Assembly (NCBI RefSeq): GCF_007004625.1
Contig: NZ_VIFV01000010.1
Coordinates: 40,830-104,829 of the forward strand
From: Planococcus salinarum
Lineage (GTDB): Bacteria; Bacillota; Bacilli; Bacillales_A; Planococcaceae
DNA: 64,000 nt
Reading direction: 5' to 3'
Position 1 is the first letter of the stretch, and the number at the start of each line of letters is the position of its first letter. Positions 62,739-64,000 of the stretch are shown in pieces. Both the position numbers and the translations under genes were made by a program. The notes below the pieces were generated by a model, which was given only the letters and a program-made list of their open reading frames with translations, was not told where the DNA came from and did not search any database.

Positions 62739-64000
62739 GTGTGCCCGGCATGGGCGTAATCTATAGGGTGCAAGTCCCGAACTGTGAAGGCAGAAGTAAC
62801 AGTTAGCCAAGCGCAAGGGTGTCCACGGCGACGTGGAATCTGAAGGAAGCGGGCGGCAAACCTCCGGTCTGAGGAACACGAACTTCATAGAAGGCTATGT
62901 GCGATTGGGTGAGCCTGCCAAACAAGGCGAAGTCCTTTCTGCCGAAGGTCGCATGCAGTAAATGAAGCAGATAGGTGGAGGGAAAGATTGCGTTCTTACC
63001 CGGGGAGGTCTGGTTGAAATGCCAAGTACCCTTGGTAACCTGCCCAGTGATGGACAGCTGAACAACCAGAAGTCAGCAGAAGCCATAGTACCATTCGCTC
63101 TCGAGACGGATGGGAAGGGCTGAACAATTAAGAGAGAGCAACATCTTGGCAGGCAGTTTCTGCATTGAACACAGACAACCCGTGAGGGCTTGCTTGAATG
63201 GAGGACGTGGTGAATTCCACTGGGGACATCAAGAGGGTGGAGCAGAAACTGGATAAAGAAGAAACGTTGTTCACGGAAAGAGGCATAACGAATGTTAATG
63301 GAACAGATTCTTTCACGGGAAAATTTAATACGTGCCCTGAACCGAGTGGTTCGGAATAAAGGAAGCCACGGTGTCGACGAAATGACCGTACAAAACCTGC
63401 GAGCGCATGTCATCGAACACTGGGATACCATGAAAATGGAACTTCTGTCGGGAACCTATCAGCCGCAGCCGGTCCGCAGGGTCGAAATCCCGAAACCTGA
63501 CGGCGGTGTGCGACTGCTTGGCATCCCTACCGTGATTGATCGTTTCATTCAACAGGCGATTGCCCAAGTGTTGTCGTCTATTTATGACCCCACTTTCTCT
63601 GACCATAGCTACGGGTTCCGACCAAATCGGAGTGCCCACGGGGCGGTCAAGAAAGCAAGAGGCTATATCGCAGATGGCAACCGCTGGGTAGTCGATATCG
63701 ACTTGGAGAAATTCTTCGACCGGGTGAACCATGACAAGCTCATGGGGCAACTGGCGAAGCGAATCGAGGACAAGCGTCTGCTTAAGCTCATCCACAAGTA
63801 TCTGAAAACCGGCATCATGATAAACGGAGTTGTGATGAATAGTGAAGAAGGCACTCCGCAAGGAGGTCCCCTAAGCCCGCTGCTCTCGAACATTGTCCTG
63901 GATGAACTGGACAAGGAACTCGAGAAGCGCGGGCATCAGTTCGTCCGCTACGCCGATGACTGCAACATCTACGTGAAGACGCCGAAAGCAGGTAATCGGG
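62739..64000 (+). mobile_element. group IIC intron (5' part; runs off the window)
   Basis: The RNA starts GTGTGCCCGGCATGGGCG (62739) and continues through AGGGTGCAAGTCCCGAACTG, GAAGGCAGAAGTAACAGTTA, CGCAAGGGTGTCC, CTGAGGAACACGAACTTCAT and AGTCCTTTCTGCC, in the same order as the structurally solved Oceanobacillus iheyensis group IIC intron, which I recall in detail. The TTACCCGGGGAGGTCTGG element of the later domains is at about 62995-63012. Insertion just after a rho-independent terminator hairpin is the known IIC target preference. The reverse transcriptase is encoded in domain IV; domains V-VI and the 3' end lie beyond the window. Confidence 0.93.
63292..64000 (+). CDS. ltrA: group II intron reverse transcriptase/maturase (3' truncated by window)
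   Basis: Intron-encoded protein for splicing and retrohoming. The visible 236 residues run from ATG 63292 (AAAGAGG 8 nt upstream) through RT motifs in order: RALNRVVRNKGSHGVDEMTV, YQPQPVRRVEIPKPDGG, RLLGIPTVIDRFIQQAI, HSYGFRPNRSAHGAV, WVVDIDLEKFFDRVNHDKL, GTPQGGPLSPLLSNIVLDEL and the catalytic YADD (220-223). No frameshift or stop is seen, so this part looks intact; the maturase domain is not in the window. Confidence 0.95.
   Translation, partial: MLMEQILSRENLIRALNRVVRNKGSHGVDEMTVQNLRAHVIEHWDTMKMELLSGTYQPQPVRRVEIPKPDGGVRLLGIPTVIDRFIQQAIAQVLSSIYDPTFSDHSYGFRPNRSAHGAVKKARGYIADGNRWVVDIDLEKFFDRVNHDKLMGQLAKRIEDKRLLKLIHKYLKTGIMINGVVMNSEEGTPQGGPLSPLLSNIVLDELDKELEKRGHQFVRYADDCNIYVKTPKAGNR

Noticed and set aside
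62661..63914. Several minus-strand frames of 60-178 codons over the intron
   Set aside because: They are antisense shadows of the intron RNA and of the reverse transcriptase, which has clear RT motifs on the plus strand.

Overview
The window is a stretch of low-to-mid G+C Firmicutes core chromosome. Protein sequences and gene order match the Bacillus subtilis lexA-tkt, yqk-fur-xerD, scp-res-sigX and cmk-hbs-aro-qcr regions. Every sporulation or germination gene that B. subtilis keeps inside these blocks is absent (spoIIM, dacF-spoIIA-sigF-spoVA, dacB-spmAB, sleB-ypeB, spoIVA). Together with a MurE ligase lacking the diaminopimelate-type motif, this points to a non-sporulating member of the Planococcaceae such as Planococcus or Planomicrobium. 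That assignment is an inference; no rRNA gene is present to confirm it.

Layout. 0.1-4.6 kb: SOS locus (lexA divergent from yneA-yneB, four LexA-type boxes between them), ynzC, transketolase, yneF. 4.7-12.0 kb: YqkD-like hydrolase and HMG-CoA lyase leftward; thiolase, a small charged protein and guaC (twin PurBoxes) rightward; an unusual MurE paralogue with a roughly 200-nt leader, and an aldo/keto reductase, leftward. 12.1-18.4 kb: nudF, fur (perfect PerR box), xerD, deoB-pdp, lysA and a 32-residue membrane peptide coupled to lysA. 18.6-31.4 kb: ribT, ypuF (reverse), scpAB, rluB, resABC, resDE, sigX-rsiX, FMN riboswitch-ribU, ferredoxin (reverse). 31.5-39.2 kb: ypbB-recQ, ypbE, a CBS protein, a metallophosphoesterase, ypdA, asparaginase, prsW. 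39.6-50 kb: cmk-plsC-rpsA-fni, der-gpsA, yphE-yphF, hbs, folE-mtrB-hepS-menG-hepT. 51-62.7 kb: ndk, aroC-aroB-aroH-tyrA-aroA, ypiA-ypiB-ypiF-qcrABC, ypjA, a YugP-type protease. The window ends inside a group IIC intron inserted directly after the yugP terminator.

Functional themes are respiration (res cytochrome c maturation and ResDE, menaquinone via hepS/menG/hepT, the qcr b6c complex, ferredoxin), aromatic amino acid synthesis, nucleotide and nucleoside metabolism, chromosome segregation (scpAB, xerD, hbs) and stress regulation (LexA, PerR/Fur, SigX, bacillithiol reductase).

The least explained material is intergenic. There are two families of short dispersed repeats (about 13.4, 18.5, 20.9, 25.3-25.6 and 39.3 kb), a near-perfect 123-bp tandem repeat before cmk, an anonymous 380-bp gap after hbs, and the long murE leader. 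Several repeats sit exactly where sporulation genes would be expected. No CRISPR array, prophage, tRNA or rRNA gene was seen.
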